A DNA stretch of 64,000 bases from Tretioscincus oriximinensis (GCA_022410635.1 JAJVDF010000046.1:1748309-1812308); one strand, 5' to 3'; shown: positions 1 through 13,040, numbered from the stretch's first letter. Numbers and translations are program-made. Notes: generated by a model not told the origin, from the sequence alone.

Positions 1-87
1 AGTTGGTTTCCAAATTTTACTTTTGCTGAAAAATTCTATCTTTTGCTTGTTCTCACCCTCACATTTATTGAAAAGAATTTCACATAC

Positions 88-207
88 TGGGTCATTGGGA
101 TTGTACTGGATGACGTACTCTATCTGGCCATTGGGACCGTCATCTATGTCTGTAGCACCATTGTTTCCAGAGAAGCCTGTGAAGATTGTGGTTCCAACAG
201 GTGTTAA
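88..207 (-). CDS. PCDH15: PCDH15 exon opening cadherin repeat EC2 (40 codons)
   Basis: The minus strand reads [14 protein letters not shown], then the calcium motif [12 protein letters not shown], then QYNPNDP. This is the start of EC2, including the conserved DxD and xNG calcium-binding segments that rigidify the EC1-EC2 linker. The acceptor is ttattgttacag and the donor CCA/gtatgtg. The length of 120 nt and phase 0 at both ends match the preceding exon, which ends on a complete Glu codon. EC2 forms part of the handshake with CDH23. Relative to the human protein there are conservative changes such as GNNGA for GDNGA. Translation read past the donor soon leaves cadherin-like sequence, which supports the donor position. 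Confidence 0.95.
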
Positions 208-2535
208 CTGTAACAATAAACACAAAAGCATGCCTTTAGAAACTCATGAAGATAAGAAAAACAGATTGCTTCAAAAAGAAAAATGTGGTTCATTAATCCA
301 CTGTCAATGCTCTCATACTGAATAAGGCCATTAGTTCTATTCCCCATGCTCATTTAGGAAGATCATAGTCCCCATCATAGTCATCGTCATAGTCAGACAA
401 TAATGAATTGCTTAACTTCAAAGTAAATACTAATGTGTGACATCATAGAAAAGCTTTTGCATATTGCTGATTCTCTTTTCTGTCTAGTCAACTGAATAAA
501 CTGGTGTTTANGCTACAGTTTTACTGCAATGTATCTATCATATTTATTTCACTGTATTTTACTCTATATGACCCATAATTGAAGGATCTAACTAGAAAAT
601 TCTGCAATAGTTATAATTCTGATTTTTACAGTGTAGGTCTCATTCTTTACTTTCCATTCCAAATCCTGTTGAAGAATCTGAGAGGAGCCACAATACCTTT
701 GGGGTTTGGGAAAATGAAGCGATAAGGAGTGTTTCTGAAAGAATCTTGCACCATGATATGTTCTGTCACCTCACAATAACCTATTAATATGAGCCACTTT
801 GAAAGTTTTACATCTGTGCCCAGTGAAAGAGATTTCCATTCATGAGCAAGTCCACGGCTTAATCCTGGACCAGAGCAAAAAGGATAGATAGATAGGTGCC
901 CCCAACCCACANCTTAGAAGACACCCCTCTCATCCCTTCAGTCAGTAAGTATGTTTTTCTTCTAAAAACATATCTCACAGTATCATTGAGTTGAACAAAA
1001 TAAAGAACCATACTAGGCTCAGATACTCTATTTCAGACCCTTTTAAAAAAAAACTATATAGCACTCTGGATTTAACTGTATAATATGTTTAACCTGACGT
1101 CATATCTCATTGAACAAAAAATAAAACAATATCCTGATATTTTTACAGCTGTAAACAGCTGTTTATGCAATGTACTTGCGTGGAGGGCTGTAAAAGGCAT
1201 ACATGTTTTTTAGACCTATTTTGATGGTGCACCAAAGCGTACCACCAAATGGATCCTCCAGAGGTGCTAATGAAAGAAATTTCATCCCTAATTATAGAAC
1301 TGTCCGAGCCTGATTGTATGAGCTCTTGGATCAATGCAACGGGTCATCATCAAAATCAAAAAGGCGATCTGGATTACTAATTGTCCATGACATCAGATAT
1401 TACCAGCATACCAATTCAAACTAGTTCATAACATGGAGGCATGCAGAATGCATGCTTCTATTTTCTGGACTACTGGAGGAGCCATTTTGGCGGAATACCA
1501 AAGCATGCTATAAAAATGAGTTCCCTGGTGGCTCAAAGTCTACATGTTTGGCCATTCTGTGTCCTTTAGAGCTGGCAATGATGCTCATGCACAATGAGGA
1601 TTCATTGAAGTGCTGATCTGGAGCCTTGCCATATTGCACTGTTCTGGACTGTGCAATGCTAGTGGAATTGGTCAGTGTAATTCAATAGTCCAGATTTATG
1701 TGGCTGGAAAAAAGCATGAATAGACCCTAAGTGAAATTAACAAGCACTTCGACCCACAAGCAGTAGGGACTTCCATTTGGTTGAAGCCAAAAAAGACAGA
1801 AAGCCAGTGCAAACCATAGGGGGTCATGTTAAAAATCAGAAACTAATTCAAAGCCTGGATAGAGGTCTAAAAACATACACGGCTGACATTTATTTTTATT
1901 TATCTTTAAATTTATTATCAACATTTTCATTTATGAATTACACAGTGCAATTTCTGGCAGCATAAAAGATGTCTCTTACTTTTTCAGCAAAATGAACAAT
2001 TTTCACCTTGTCAACGCCATCATATTTTTAAAAGGTCTTTTCTATTCATCACACTTAAAGGATTTTTTNAAAAGTTTTTCAGACTTTTTCCTCTTTTTAG
2101 TTAAGTTGAATGAAGATAGTTTCGTTATCTGGGTACCTTGAAACATTTGAATTCGATTGGTTTTGAATCCTTTTCTTGAATTATATGCAGTATTTTCCTC
2201 ATGCTACTTTCCATAGTTAAATAAAACCACAATAAAAACATTATAAAGTCTACTTAGAAAGCCTAGACAGCTTTTTATGTATAATTTGGAAAGCTGGATG
2301 GGCTTCTTTGCCAAGCTATTCAATCACATAATCATTATTTCTCAAAACAAAACAAAATAATTAGACAAGAGACGAGTAAAAACTTGAAATTTTTATTTCT
2401 TTAATTGTAGCCTATTATATGAAAAAGTTTTATTTGAGAATATTATTTGTTTCTTACTGGTCTTTCTCAATGAGAGTGCAAATTAAATTAATAATACCAG
2501 AATGTCTGTAACATGACATACTGTTCACTAGGAAA
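208..2535. other. Intron, no gene seen
   Basis: AT-rich intronic DNA. A short CATAGT-type array lies near 365-398. The stretch 1390-1990 is less AT-rich and has repeat-like texture (gcatgcagaatgcatgc near 1438), but I could not assign a family. The ORFs here are short and unconvincing. Confidence 0.6.
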
Positions 2536-2920
2536 AATTGGTAGGACCACACTATTGAGAAAGTGCAAAAAAGGACAACAGGAATGATCAACGCACTAGA
2601 ACACATCCCTTACTAAATTAGTCTCCAACATCAAAGCCTCTTCACCTTCAAAAGGTGGTGTTTATAAGGTAATCAGATGGAAATAGAGAAAAAAAATCAC
2701 TATCACACAGAACTAGGACCTTTTCTTCCTTGAAGCTGGTGGGGAAAAACGTTAAGACAGACAAGGATTTTTTTTGGTTTTTTCCCCAAAGGCTATTGGT
2801 CTATGGAATTCCCTTCGCTTCCAAAAGAGATGGTTGTAGTTAGCAGCCTAGATAGGTTCAAGAAAGGATTAGATAAATTCATGGAAGACAGGTGTATCAG
2901 TAGGTTGACTACTCACGGGG
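2536..2920 (+). mobile_element. CR1-type LINE 3'-end fragment, interrupted on its right
   Basis: The stretch 2560-2920 carries the 3' portion shared by the other CR1 tails in the window: a segment like cacacagaactaggacc, then tatggaattcccttcgctt, then gataggttcaagaaaggatt and aattcatggaagac. Divergence is higher than in the copies at 14.3 and 52.4 kb. The homologous continuation resumes at about 3838 after a GC-rich insertion. Confidence 0.75.
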
Positions 2921-3835
2921 ATCAGTGAGCACCATCTGTTGCTGCTGGGGAGGAAGGAGATGCTCTAGGAAGGCACATCCTTCCTTGTCTGCCCGGGAAT
3001 GGGCAACAGGAAGTGACGTATCTTCCTGGGTGACAAGGGGTATATATGCCCCTTGCCGGCATCCATTTTCCTCTTCTGCTGGCGACACACAAAGCCCACC
3101 CTTTCCCTCCCTTTTTTCTCTTTCTTTCAGTCATGGCAGTGAGTGGAGGTGTTGGTGGTTAGCANAGCTTGGCAACCCACGAGGAGTCAGAAAACCTGGA
3201 GACAGGGACCCTGTGACTTCCTCATAGCAAGATGGCCCTTCTTAAAAGGGTTCTGAACTTGTGTGCCTAGGTTGAACGTAGGTTTGGAGTCAGTGAGGTG
3301 GGCTATACACAGGACTGATTCCTTGAGAACCCTTCAAGCCTCTCTGATCCTCTATGGAGTACCCACAAAACAGGTGGGTCGCAGATGCTGCTGGATGGCC
3401 CGGGTGCCTAGAATGGGGGCTGGCCCACCGCATGAGTGGGCAGCCTGGGATCAATGCAATGGGGCATAGTCCAAAGGGGTCTACCAGGAAGGCCCGGGCT
3501 GGGTAGTTGGTGTCATGTCTTTGATGCGTGGCCCAGATTTATGTAAGTTAGGCTGGGCAGCTGACTTATGGTGTCATGTCAAGCGGCATGGCCCAAATGG
3601 TTCAGGTCAGACTGGGTGGCTGACCTGGATGTCTGCCAAGCTGCTGTGCCTGCCACACTCCTACTCCAGCCATGGCCTTATTCTCTCCACTTTGGGATTA
3701 ATTTTGTTAAGCTCTTTAGTGTTAAAACTTAGCTGTCAGGCCGTTAATGTTATGCATTTGCATTTGGGGTTTTGCTTATTGGAAAGAATCAACAAATATT
3801 TATGTTCAACCTAATTTGAGTCATCTCCTTCTCTA
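2921..3835 (+). mobile_element. GC-rich LTR-like repeat, copy A
   Basis: A block with far higher GC than its surroundings. A TATA box (tatatat at 3041-3047) is followed by ccggcatccattttcctcttctgctggcg, a promoter-to-leader layout shared in outline with the units at 19.1 and 43.6 kb. Its last third (3640-3810: gctgctgtgcctgccac, ccatggcctta, tgcatttgcatttgg) aligns with 44070-44280 of copy B. No gag or pol remains, so a solo LTR or a nonautonomous retroelement is the best guess. Several short ORFs in both strands are side effects of the GC content. Boundaries are approximate. Confidence 0.6.
3041..3047 (+). promoter_or_regulatory. TATA box of LTR-like copy A
   Basis: TATATAT in a GC-rich context. 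It is followed about 20 bases later by a candidate start region (gccggcatccattttcctc) resembling those at 19.13 and 43.61 kb. Confidence 0.45.
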
Positions 3836-3975
3836 CCCTTGGCTGCAACTTGAAATACCATTTGAAGGGAGTCAAGAACAGGTTTAAAAAAACAGTTGAT
3901 GGTTTTGCCTTCTTCTGCTTGAGACTGCCCTAGTGCAATTGGGAAGCAACTGAACAAAGAAAATGTGCAGATTAC
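3836..3975 (+). mobile_element. CR1 3'-UTR continuation
   Basis: The stretch cttgaaataccatttgaagg, gagtcaagaacagg, ttttgccttcttctgcttgagactgccc matches the piece of CR1 tail that follows the mobile-element break at 2920, as seen uninterrupted at 14460-14540 and 52605-52680. Confidence 0.75.
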
Positions 3976-6900
3976 TTGCCTCAGCTGGTGGATCTGATTA
4001 GGAGTGGAGCTATATGTTGAAGGTATTTTAACCTAAACTCTATTTTTTTATCAATATAATGGTTTTAGGACAGAGTATAGCTTATTTGGTTTTTTTCCCA
4101 AACTGAGAAGAAAAAAATGATTTTACTCCATGTAGTAAAAAGAAACTAAAGAGAAGGACTCAAATGNACATTTTGCTCCCAGGCATTTCAAAAGTTGCAG
4201 CTACAGTATTGTTCTTCTGAAGAGTTGGGCAGCCTCTAGTCTGTGACGATCACATTAAATTTTGATGATTCATATAGGTCTCTTTGAAGCCCAGGCAAAA
4301 CTGCAGTTTCTGCAGATAAAATTATATCTGTTTGGAATAGGCGTTTTCCCAATTATAGCAGTTTGCTGTTCTGGATATAAATGATTTACTGAATTAACTG
4401 CAGCTGGAGGGGGCATTCCCAGAGAGGAAAAATAGTCCTTCTGTCAGTTGGTCAGCTGGCTTCCTTCCTCCCTCCCTCTTCTTTTCTTCCTTTGAACTGG
4501 CTTCAATATTGGAATACAGATGCAATACTCAAAGCACTCTTATTTGAGAACATCTAGTTCAGGTGACGGGGCATAGACAAAATTTCTCTTTGACAGAAGT
4601 CTTCCATAACTATTGCTTCTAAAAAAAACCCTCTTCCTGGTACGTTATTAAAGCTATTGATCTCAGTGCCTACAGGATCTGTTTTATGTTGTAATTTAGT
4701 AGTCTCTCACTAAACTGAAACACTGAGATTTGTACCACATTCATACAGTTCCAGAGTTTAGTTAAGCAATTATTAGATGATGGGTATTTTTTTTTAAAAA
4801 AGGTCCATAGGTATGCCAGGCTAGGTGGCCATTCTGTGTCCACTGCTATCAGAATGTTCCAGCAGGGGCATGGCCTCTTTGTACTACATCGTTAAGAAAA
4901 AGGAAGAGGCCCAAAGGTACAGGGTTACATTTAATTTACATATAAACACAAAAAGGTTACAAAAGTAAGGAGCTGAAGGCATACNCCTAAAGAAGAAGGC
5001 AATAAAAAGCTTAGATGAAAATTAAGGACGAAGACATTTCATTAATAAGCAAATAGAATAATTCAAACCAGTGGTCTTTGTAGTAGCAATGAATAACTGT
5101 GAATGTTGACCTTTGAACAATGGCAAAAGAAATAAGACCGATGCTTCCCAATTATGGCTCTCTGGGGACAGTTTCTATGGTAGTAGAATGTCACAGAAAA
5201 TCTGAGGCATTTGTTCAGGACACATATGAGTCAGTGGAAAGGGTGGAAGGCATCTTCAAAAGGGATGCTTTTGAAAGGAGCAGAAACTTCCTTCAAAGCA
5301 GTGGGAATTTGGTCAGGCAAGTTTATGAAGCACTGGAAACTACCCTTAAAATAACTCATTTCAGTCCTATGATAAAGTGATCTAGAAAGAAATCCACCAA
5401 TAATTTGCCCTTCTGCTTTTTGCCTGAGGGAAAGAAGTTTATTGAAACTTCTAGAATTCTTAGAATTCTGTAATCAACTTTACATAAAAGTCAATTTCAT
5501 AAATAGTTTCAGTGACATAGGAACCAGTAACAATTGGATATAAGCAAATATATTGCCCCAAATGCATCCAGAAGTTTGGACATTCAGAAGTTGAGTTGTC
5601 GGTAGAGCAACCTAAGAATATAATAGAATGGATTCAAAAATAAAAAACTAGGCTCCATTATCCCCCCCATTTCCAAAATTAACCCTTTTATTCTGAAAAT
5701 TGTCATTGAACAGAAATTTGACAAACAATGCAAGAGTTTAGAAAACAAATACTTAGCAGGACTGAGGTAAACTGGGAAAGATAACAAAATTTGAGTATAA
5801 GTAATTNCCAAATTCCAATGGGAATTATTTAAGTAAATAACTTCTCCCTCTCTGCCTGCATCAAAACGTACACACAAAGGCAGGACAGGAAGGAATTACT
5901 TACTTAATATATATATATTAAAATTATTAATAAATATCTTTTATATAGCACCATCAGTGTATATGGCACTTTACAACTGATAACACAAAATAAAACCTAC
6001 CAGAGGCATACAGACTAATAAAACAAATNTACAGGATTTAAAACAATTAAATCGAAATACAGGATAAAACTAATTATCTGGCTGGTAATGTTAGGGTTTC
6101 AAGAAAATGCTACTTGGTAATGGTCATATTTACTTCAATGACTAATATTACTACCATGTACCTTGGAAAACAGACCGTGCCATTAGGTTTACTGAACCAG
6201 GAAAGGTAAATATTCTCTCAGGAGCTGTCAGGGGTCCTTAATAGTAAGCAATTACCTAGTCACACCTTTAATATTCTTAGGGACCAAGGAGCTATTTAAA
6301 CACAAGCTTTTCTCCAAGGAAAATAGAAAATTGCTAGTTGGGCAAACTATGGCTGTATAAAGGCACTCTCTTTAAGTGCATGTTAGAAAATCACATCATT
6401 GTAAGGGAGAAAAAAAGCGCAGTAAGAATACGAAACTAAGTTACCACTATGTAGAAGTTGGCAAAAATTCTATTTTGGATGAAATGATTTGAAGATTAGC
6501 AGCTTGCTTTATTCTTTCAATTAAAACTATTGGATTCTTTTAAAGAATAAAAAGTCTTTATAACTTTGATCCTAACCATTAGTGCCAATCTCTCTCTCTG
6601 AAGTGCCAGATTGAATTTCAATATAGGGGGCTGCTATAATTTTTGAAAATCTTAATTTTTTAAAAGGAAATAGAAGGGCTAATTCTAGAGGCCTTGGAAG
6701 TCCAAAACATTTGCTTTATTTCCAAATGGTGCACATTGTCCCATTTTGTATGTCAAGTGATCTGCTTCATAACCAGCATGGTGACTGATAACCTACACCA
6801 AGAATCACCTGGAGGATGGAAACAATTATTCTTAACTTTGGAAGTTGTTGAGTCTTCGAAGCTGTTTTAGCTCAGTGCTCAGAAATAGTATACTTTCCTT

Positions 6901-7662
6901 AAGCCTTGCAAAAGGATGTTAAGACTCTCAGGCTTGATGGATTGGATCAGTTTCTCTTTTCCATCTGCACAAGTGGCTAGACTGACCCAGCTATCGGTAT
7001 GGTGTGTTGGTTCAAAAGCTTCATCCCAGGTAGATATGCCATTCTACGAGGCATACAGCACCCCAGTGGATGAGTGTTCCATTGGTCCCTTTGTTCTATA
7101 GGCTGATGTTTCAGTCAGTACATATTTCTTTCAATTTTCTCAAAAGCTAAATACATGGGTCAAGGCTCTGTTCTGAAGTCAGTTATTCTGCAGCTATTTC
7201 ATTAAGACTATGTCAAAGAACAATGAAATGCCATATCTGCTGTAGAACCAATAAATAGCTCTGAACAAACAAGAACATTGACCTCTATGGCTCCGACTAC
7301 TCCAGCAACTCACAGTGTGATTGCTTACAAATGGAGAAAGAGATCTCAGTGGATTCATACAAATGAACTAACATTTTCAGGTAGTGCTGAGAAACATTCC
7401 TGTCAGGAAGTCTGGAGAAGTAATGCTATGCTCTGCAGACGATGATGAATTAGATAAACCAAAAAAATTGTCCTACCCAAGCAAGATTTTCAAAGTTTTA
7501 AAGCCCTTAAAAAATGTTTACAAGCAGCTTTCTCTCTTTATAGTCATTTTTAATACAGAAACAGCCAAAAGGAGGTCATAGTATTTCTCATGGTTATGCA
7601 GAAATACTGACATTCTTTTCTGTTATAGGTTTGTCATATCCTTAGGTGCTGTTCTGACACAT
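3976..7662. other. Intron, no gene seen
   Basis: AT-rich. A C/T-rich run lies at 4461-4492. An 86-codon ORF at 5120-5380 (+) has no recognisable domain. TA-rich sequence near 5906-5920 leads into a dispersed-repeat fragment at about 5925-6060 (tttatatagcaccatcagtg...gcactttacaact), a form common in reptile genomes but not classified here. Confidence 0.55.
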
Positions 7663-7769
7663 ACTTTTAATCCATCTTCAGTTCTGAAGAATTGGGCTAA
7701 ATCATGTGTATGTGTGTTCCTGATTTAGTGCAGTACCAGTTCTTTAGGACTGAAGACAGATTGAAAGTA
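7663..7769. mobile_element. Foldback repeat, family F, copy 1
   Basis: Left arm acttttaatccatcttcagt...gaagaattgg and right arm ccagttctttaggactgaag...attgaaagt are inverted copies of each other over about 35 bases with roughly 25% mismatch. The layout suggests a short nonautonomous DNA transposon. Related arms occur at 8.18-8.34, 39.0 and 48.85 kb. Confidence 0.55.
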
Positions 7770-8177
7770 CAAGGATAACACCTTAGCTTCTTAATTTCTC
7801 CCTTTTTGCATCTTTCTGCTCACCACTCTTTCCACAAAGGTTGAAGTACAATCCAGGCCAAAGGACTCTTAGCTTGGATCATCATCTCGGTCTGAGTAAA
7901 AAGATTTATTTGTGGTCCAAAATACGTAGGCATGCAAAAGCCACACTTCCATGTTTGGAACTATTGAGGGATCCCTTGTGGCCCTAAGATTAGGAATATA
8001 CATTCTTGTCCATTCAGAGCCTTCTTCACCGCTGGAGAAGATCTATGGAAGACTGCTCCATCATATGATTATGGAAGTGAGACTATTGCGTGCTCAATGC
8101 TGGAAGAATACTTCAATGCCAACTATAGAAGATAGGACACAATAATGGTTGATTTGGCAGAAATTGAAAACCTGGTC

Positions 8178-8342
8178 CCATACATGCTTTTAGGTCTTTA
8201 ACAGTCCTAAAGAACTGGACTAATTTTTTAAAAAAAGAACCAGATGTTTTTCTGTAAGGTTTTCAGTAAGTTGAAAAACCTATATTTTTGGTTTTCAGGC
8301 CAGTTCCTCAGGACTGAAAACCTATTAAAACCATGTGTGTGT
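8178..8342. mobile_element. Foldback repeat, family F, copy 2
   Basis: The arms catgcttttaggtctttaac...cctaaagaactgg and ccagttcctcaggactgaaa...ttaaaaccatg are inverted relative to each other and homologous to copy 1. The interior holds a poly-T/poly-A stretch and a second small palindrome around ggttttcag. No ORF. Confidence 0.55.
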
Positions 8343-8345
8343 CAG

Positions 8346-10484
8346 GTCCTGAAGCACTTGATTAGAAAAAGATCACAGATATTGTATTTAAAAATACACA
8401 ATATTTCTGCATATAAAATAGAGTGATTTCATGACATTAAACTTTGAATATTAATAAAAAATTGAAGATCACCAAGTTTGTTTTTTAAAAGTGGAACTGC
8501 TTGGTAGTTCATGGAGAGATATGAATATAAATTTGCCTATAATCACTAAGGAAAGATAAGAAGTTACTATGNGCCAGACAAGTTGTTAGCCCCACAGTTT
8601 ACCTCAGCTTTTCACCAGACATCGGGAACTACTTCATCTCTTTATGAAGTCCAGAACTGATAATGGGGTACTTCCTGGTATTGTACCCCAACTCAGCTTG
8701 CCTTATCCTTGCATAGTAAAAGCGCCTTTGCCTCACCCAATCGTCTTGAGGGTTGAATGATATGTGAGGCCAAGGCATAATACCTGGAAGCATTCTATTC
8801 TCACTCCTACCACTGCTGAGACAGGAACAGAAATATCCCTGTGTTCATCCTGCAGAAAGCCACAGATGTTTGAGACACTGATCAACTTCACAGTCCATTC
8901 ACAGAAGGAAAATGTGGATTCAGTCAATTTGTCTGTTCTGTTCTTTATTTTCTATTTCTTTATTGCATGCTAGAAAATACTTCATACGGTCATATACTTC
9001 TAACCTGTCCCAACGTGGATCACTCTCAGTGTGTCAAAATATGTGATCACAACCACACATGCTGGTTCTTTGATGCTTTTATTGCACAATTCATATAACT
9101 AATGCTAATCACACCATGAAGCACATGTATGTTAAGTCCTTCTGTCTCTGCCCTTTACTACAAGTCCACTTAGATTTGTGAATATATATTTGCACATAAA
9201 GTATAAGGCTTTAAAATAGTAAAATATTTAATAATGGTTTGGAGATGACATTAAAAATTGTGTTATTTTAAATCATTTATTATATTTTGTAGGTATATTA
9301 TTCTGATTTATAAAACATATATTGTATGTATATAAATNTGTACTGGGAGAAACAATACATAGATTCAATTAAAAACTAACAAATAAGATNACAAACTTCA
9401 GGTAGAAAATATATAACAAGTTTTTTTNAAAAAAAATCAGTATAAAATATTATTACTGAGAATACCCTGCTTTTAATGAAGGAAAACGTTTCAAGTTGAA
9501 AAATAAGTCCATATTTTGTGGAGTGCATGAGATGTTGGCAAAAGAAAGAAAGTAATGCACCCATATTATTAGGAGGGTATTTCATATTATGTACTATAAA
9601 GTACAGAAATCTGCCCAGCGGATAGGTTTAGAGGAATAGAAATGGAAGAATCAATTGATACACCAGTAGGTGGTTAGGACATCTCAAGTTTTCTTACATC
9701 TGCTATAAATCTGAAGACAAGTTAAAATAGTTTTTCCCGACACTCCACATCTATAGCAATTGTTGTTTGAAAATGATAGATTTTATACAAATATAAAGTT
9801 GTGCTGCATCAACTATTTCCTGCTTTTTGTATACAATGATAAACAATTGCTATGTTTTGGTAATCACTTGTTAGATNACAGAATTGTCATATTGCAATAC
9901 CTATATGGAACAGTCTCAAGACATCTTTCTTTCCAACAGAATTGCCTTCCTACCAATTTCCTTCTGACAGTGCGCTACAAAATAGCTTGTGAACTATTGC
10001 CCTTTATCTAGGATAGGGAATATTACGCAAAGCTGTTTAAATTGGGCCGCACGAGGAGCCCAGAGTCCTCTATTACTTGTTACCTGTGGAAACAAATAGA
10101 AAATGAAATATAAATAGTTTGTAGCTCACACTAAAAAGATGAACTTGTATATATTCTAGCTATTAAAATATTCCAATATTTTAATTTTATTCCATATTTT
10201 GTCTATATTTGTGTATATGTGGTTGGATATGTGTGGGTGAGTAGAAAGTAAATAGAGGTAAAGAGATATATGGCACCATCATCTCTGGTCACAGTACGGA
10301 TGGATATGTGGAGGGCAGGACTCTATTTAGGATGTATAATGCTCCTGTGCAGTCATTTATTTTATACCCCCTCTTCCCACAGCAAACTTCAAAATTGCTA
10401 TTCAGTTACAGACTACCAACAATAATCTACTTCGGGTTTTATAATGATAAAAGCAATAAATAATATCAGTATCTTTTTGCTTCT
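8346..10484. other. Intron, no gene seen
   Basis: AT-rich, with three runs where a single N sits in a T/A homopolymer (for example near 9428). Nothing recognisable as coding. Confidence 0.6.
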
Positions 10485-10575
10485 ATTTCAGAGAAATAGC
10501 TGTGTTAGTCCAGTAGAAAGTCAGCAAAGGGGCTAGTAGCACTTTGAGACTAATAGGAGAAAGTTGGTTTTTTGA
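10485..10575 (+). repeat. Dispersed short repeat, family R
   Basis: The sequence agagaaatagctgtgttagt...gcaaaggggctagtagcac...ttgagactaataggagaaag recurs in both orientations at 11.2, 15.0, 40.2, 56.9, 59.0 and 62.3 kb. Family class (SINE or MITE) is not decided. Confidence 0.6.
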
Positions 10576-11189
10576 TAGCTTGGAAGAAACAAAAGACAAA
10601 GATAATGAAAGATCATTTCTTAATCATGTGCAAGGAGTAACGAAGTGAAACTGTTTTAGATTCTACCAATAACCAAGAAGCAATCACACTTTTTCCTAGT
10701 TTTAACTCAGTGAAGTTTGGTTTGATCTACAAATGTATTGACCTGGTTCAAAATCGAACTCAAGAAGTTCACAAAACACTTGATGGTAGTTTTTAATTTA
10801 TTTATTTTGTTCAATGAAGATTTTNATAATTATTGACCTGTTAGCCAAATTACTAACAGTTGTTAAGTTGTAACAAAAGAGCTAGATGAATCTTTTAGAA
10901 CACTTCAAATAAACTATTCAGTCTGGTTGTGTTTGAAGGGTTATTTGACATTTTGCAGTGCTTTAGCACAATTTTGAAATGGTATTTTTTAAATTAAAAA
11001 AACACCACTATTTGTGCGAAGAAAGCCATGAGGCCTTTGCATGCGTATGGGGATTACTTTTGATATAGATTAAGCCATACTATAAAGCCATAAGTTACTG
11101 TACATACAGGTACACTTGTCTTTTGTTTTCTCGGAGAGGATTATATATTGGAATTTGACTTGATTTTCATGGAGGTTGATTTAGCCTGG

Positions 11190-11310
11190 GTCCAAAAAAA
11201 TCTAGCACTTTAGAGATGAACAAAAAATCTTGTAGCACTTTAGAGATTAACAAGAAAAAGTTAAGTGGCGTGAGCTTTTGTAGACAAATCTGCATCTTCA
11301 ACATGTTGCC
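11190..11310 (+). repeat. Dispersed short repeat, family R
   Basis: Contains tagcactttagagatgaac and a near-tandem second tagcactttagagattaaca, then gtggcgtgagcttttgtag and caaatctgcatcttcaacatg, which is the extended form also seen at 56.9 kb. Confidence 0.6.
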
Positions 11311-12859
11311 TACCTTCTTCTAAAGTTCTATAAGATTTCATGCTAGATTTTGTGTAATCGCCTCTTTTTTTGGGGGGGGGCACAGATTTGTATATATTGT
11401 TCCTAAACGCAATTCTGCCTATGGACAAACAGGCTGAAAAATCTTTGCTCATATATAGATCTGGATGGTTGCAATTCCCTCCATACAGAGTTCCTAGAAA
11501 CTTGATTTTTTGCAGAAAAAAATATTTTAGCCAGTATGGGTGCATGAATTTCTGCTACTGTTATGGAAGGCCACTGAATACAGCTGCTTATTAGCTTATG
11601 CTCTCAATAGGCTCTTTTTCTGTTTTTCACAGATGGCAACATGAGCAATGTCTTTAGTATTTGTAAAATCATTTTTGTTTTATTATTTAGGCTGCAATCA
11701 AGGAGTAATGATTTTCTAACATTGAGCTCTGAGAAAGTCACAGTTGGTGGCCTTAATTTCTAATAGATATGAACAAGAATAAGTCATTGTAAAAGAAGAG
11801 CTGTGTCCTTTCAGCAAAAGACTAACGTGGTTATGTGCTTTTAATAATCAGTAATATCATACTCTATGATGAATTGGTATTATTGGCTAGTTATGGCAGG
11901 TACATATAAAGATGAGAAGAATGCAAGATGAAAACACTATTAAATAATCCATGTGGCTGCTTTTCCAAATCAGACTACAAGTATGTTGCTGAAATTAATT
12001 AGAGAAAAAATGCTTACCCCCTAGAGAAGACAAAAATTTTATAAAGAAAACGTTATCTACATATGGAACATTTACACCTTAGAAACCCATTTCAGTAATT
12101 TATGCATTAAATTAATCTAATTATTACAGGATGCATTCATTATTTTCATGATCTGTATTGAAAATGAATAGCTTAAAAAGATGTCTTTAAAAAAATGAGC
12201 ATAATTGGTTATAGAGGACCTTCACAGCAAAAAAATAAAATGTATAGCTAATTATTGCTTCCTAATATGCTTAGATGCTGTGTACCTGTTGAGATTAGCA
12301 CTTAAATTACTATAAACGAAGGGAAAAAGTAATTACGTTGAGGATAGAGAAAACTTACTTTGAACTTTAATTACCATTAGAATCAATGTAAATGGTTTCC
12401 AACAGTACAAGTTTGAATTTTACAAGATTCAGGCAACAGGGCTGACAAAGAGATCAATCTCTACCTATGAATTAACTTTGAAAAGCAATAATAATAATAT
12501 CAACCTCATTAGCAAGATTAATTACTCGATTTTTCTTCATAAAATACTTTAATATTTGCAAATACTCTTTGACTCTAGAAACTTTATAAATAGTACAATC
12601 TTGCACCAAGGAGTTAAAGATGACATCAACAAAATAGTTTTTTTTTGTCAAAATGGAAGATCAGTAAATTTTACAATAATTTTTGGCAGTAGTTATTACC
12701 CCAAACACACCATGGTCTGTTAAAGTTGGCATTGAGGCATAGCAAGATTTATGGTTGTACAGATCAGTAATGGATTCATTGACCTTCAGAGCTACCTCAT
12801 CATTATAAAATTCTTGCAACTACAAAGGAACCAATGATCCAATGGACTATTTAAAACAT
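11311..12859. other. Intron, no gene seen
   Basis: AT-rich. A T-run followed by nine or more G (near 11363-11380) is the only low-complexity feature. ORFs across it are short and unrecognised. Confidence 0.6.
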
Positions 12860-13040
12860 ATCAATGTANGCTATTGCTATCTACTCTCTCACCTTAATCT
12901 TCTTTTCTCCAAGCTAAATAAACCAAGTGCCTTTCGACTTTTTCTCAATATGGCATGTTTCTGGACTATTCATCATCACCTTTGCTTTTCTTCAGCTCTG
13001 TTTCATTGTGTTCGGTTGTAACTTTGCTCTGTTCTGTCAA
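12860..13040 (-). mobile_element. CR1-type LINE 3'-UTR fragment
   Basis: On the minus strand this carries the conserved amniote CR1 3' region; the plus strand shows cttcttttctccaagctaaa, gtgcctttcgactttttctc and atggcatgtttctggac. Old and diverged. Confidence 0.5.

Noticed and set aside
5120..5380. 86-codon ORF with a protein-like composition
   Set aside because: No domain, no splice context, no repeat match; length is not unusual enough in this window.
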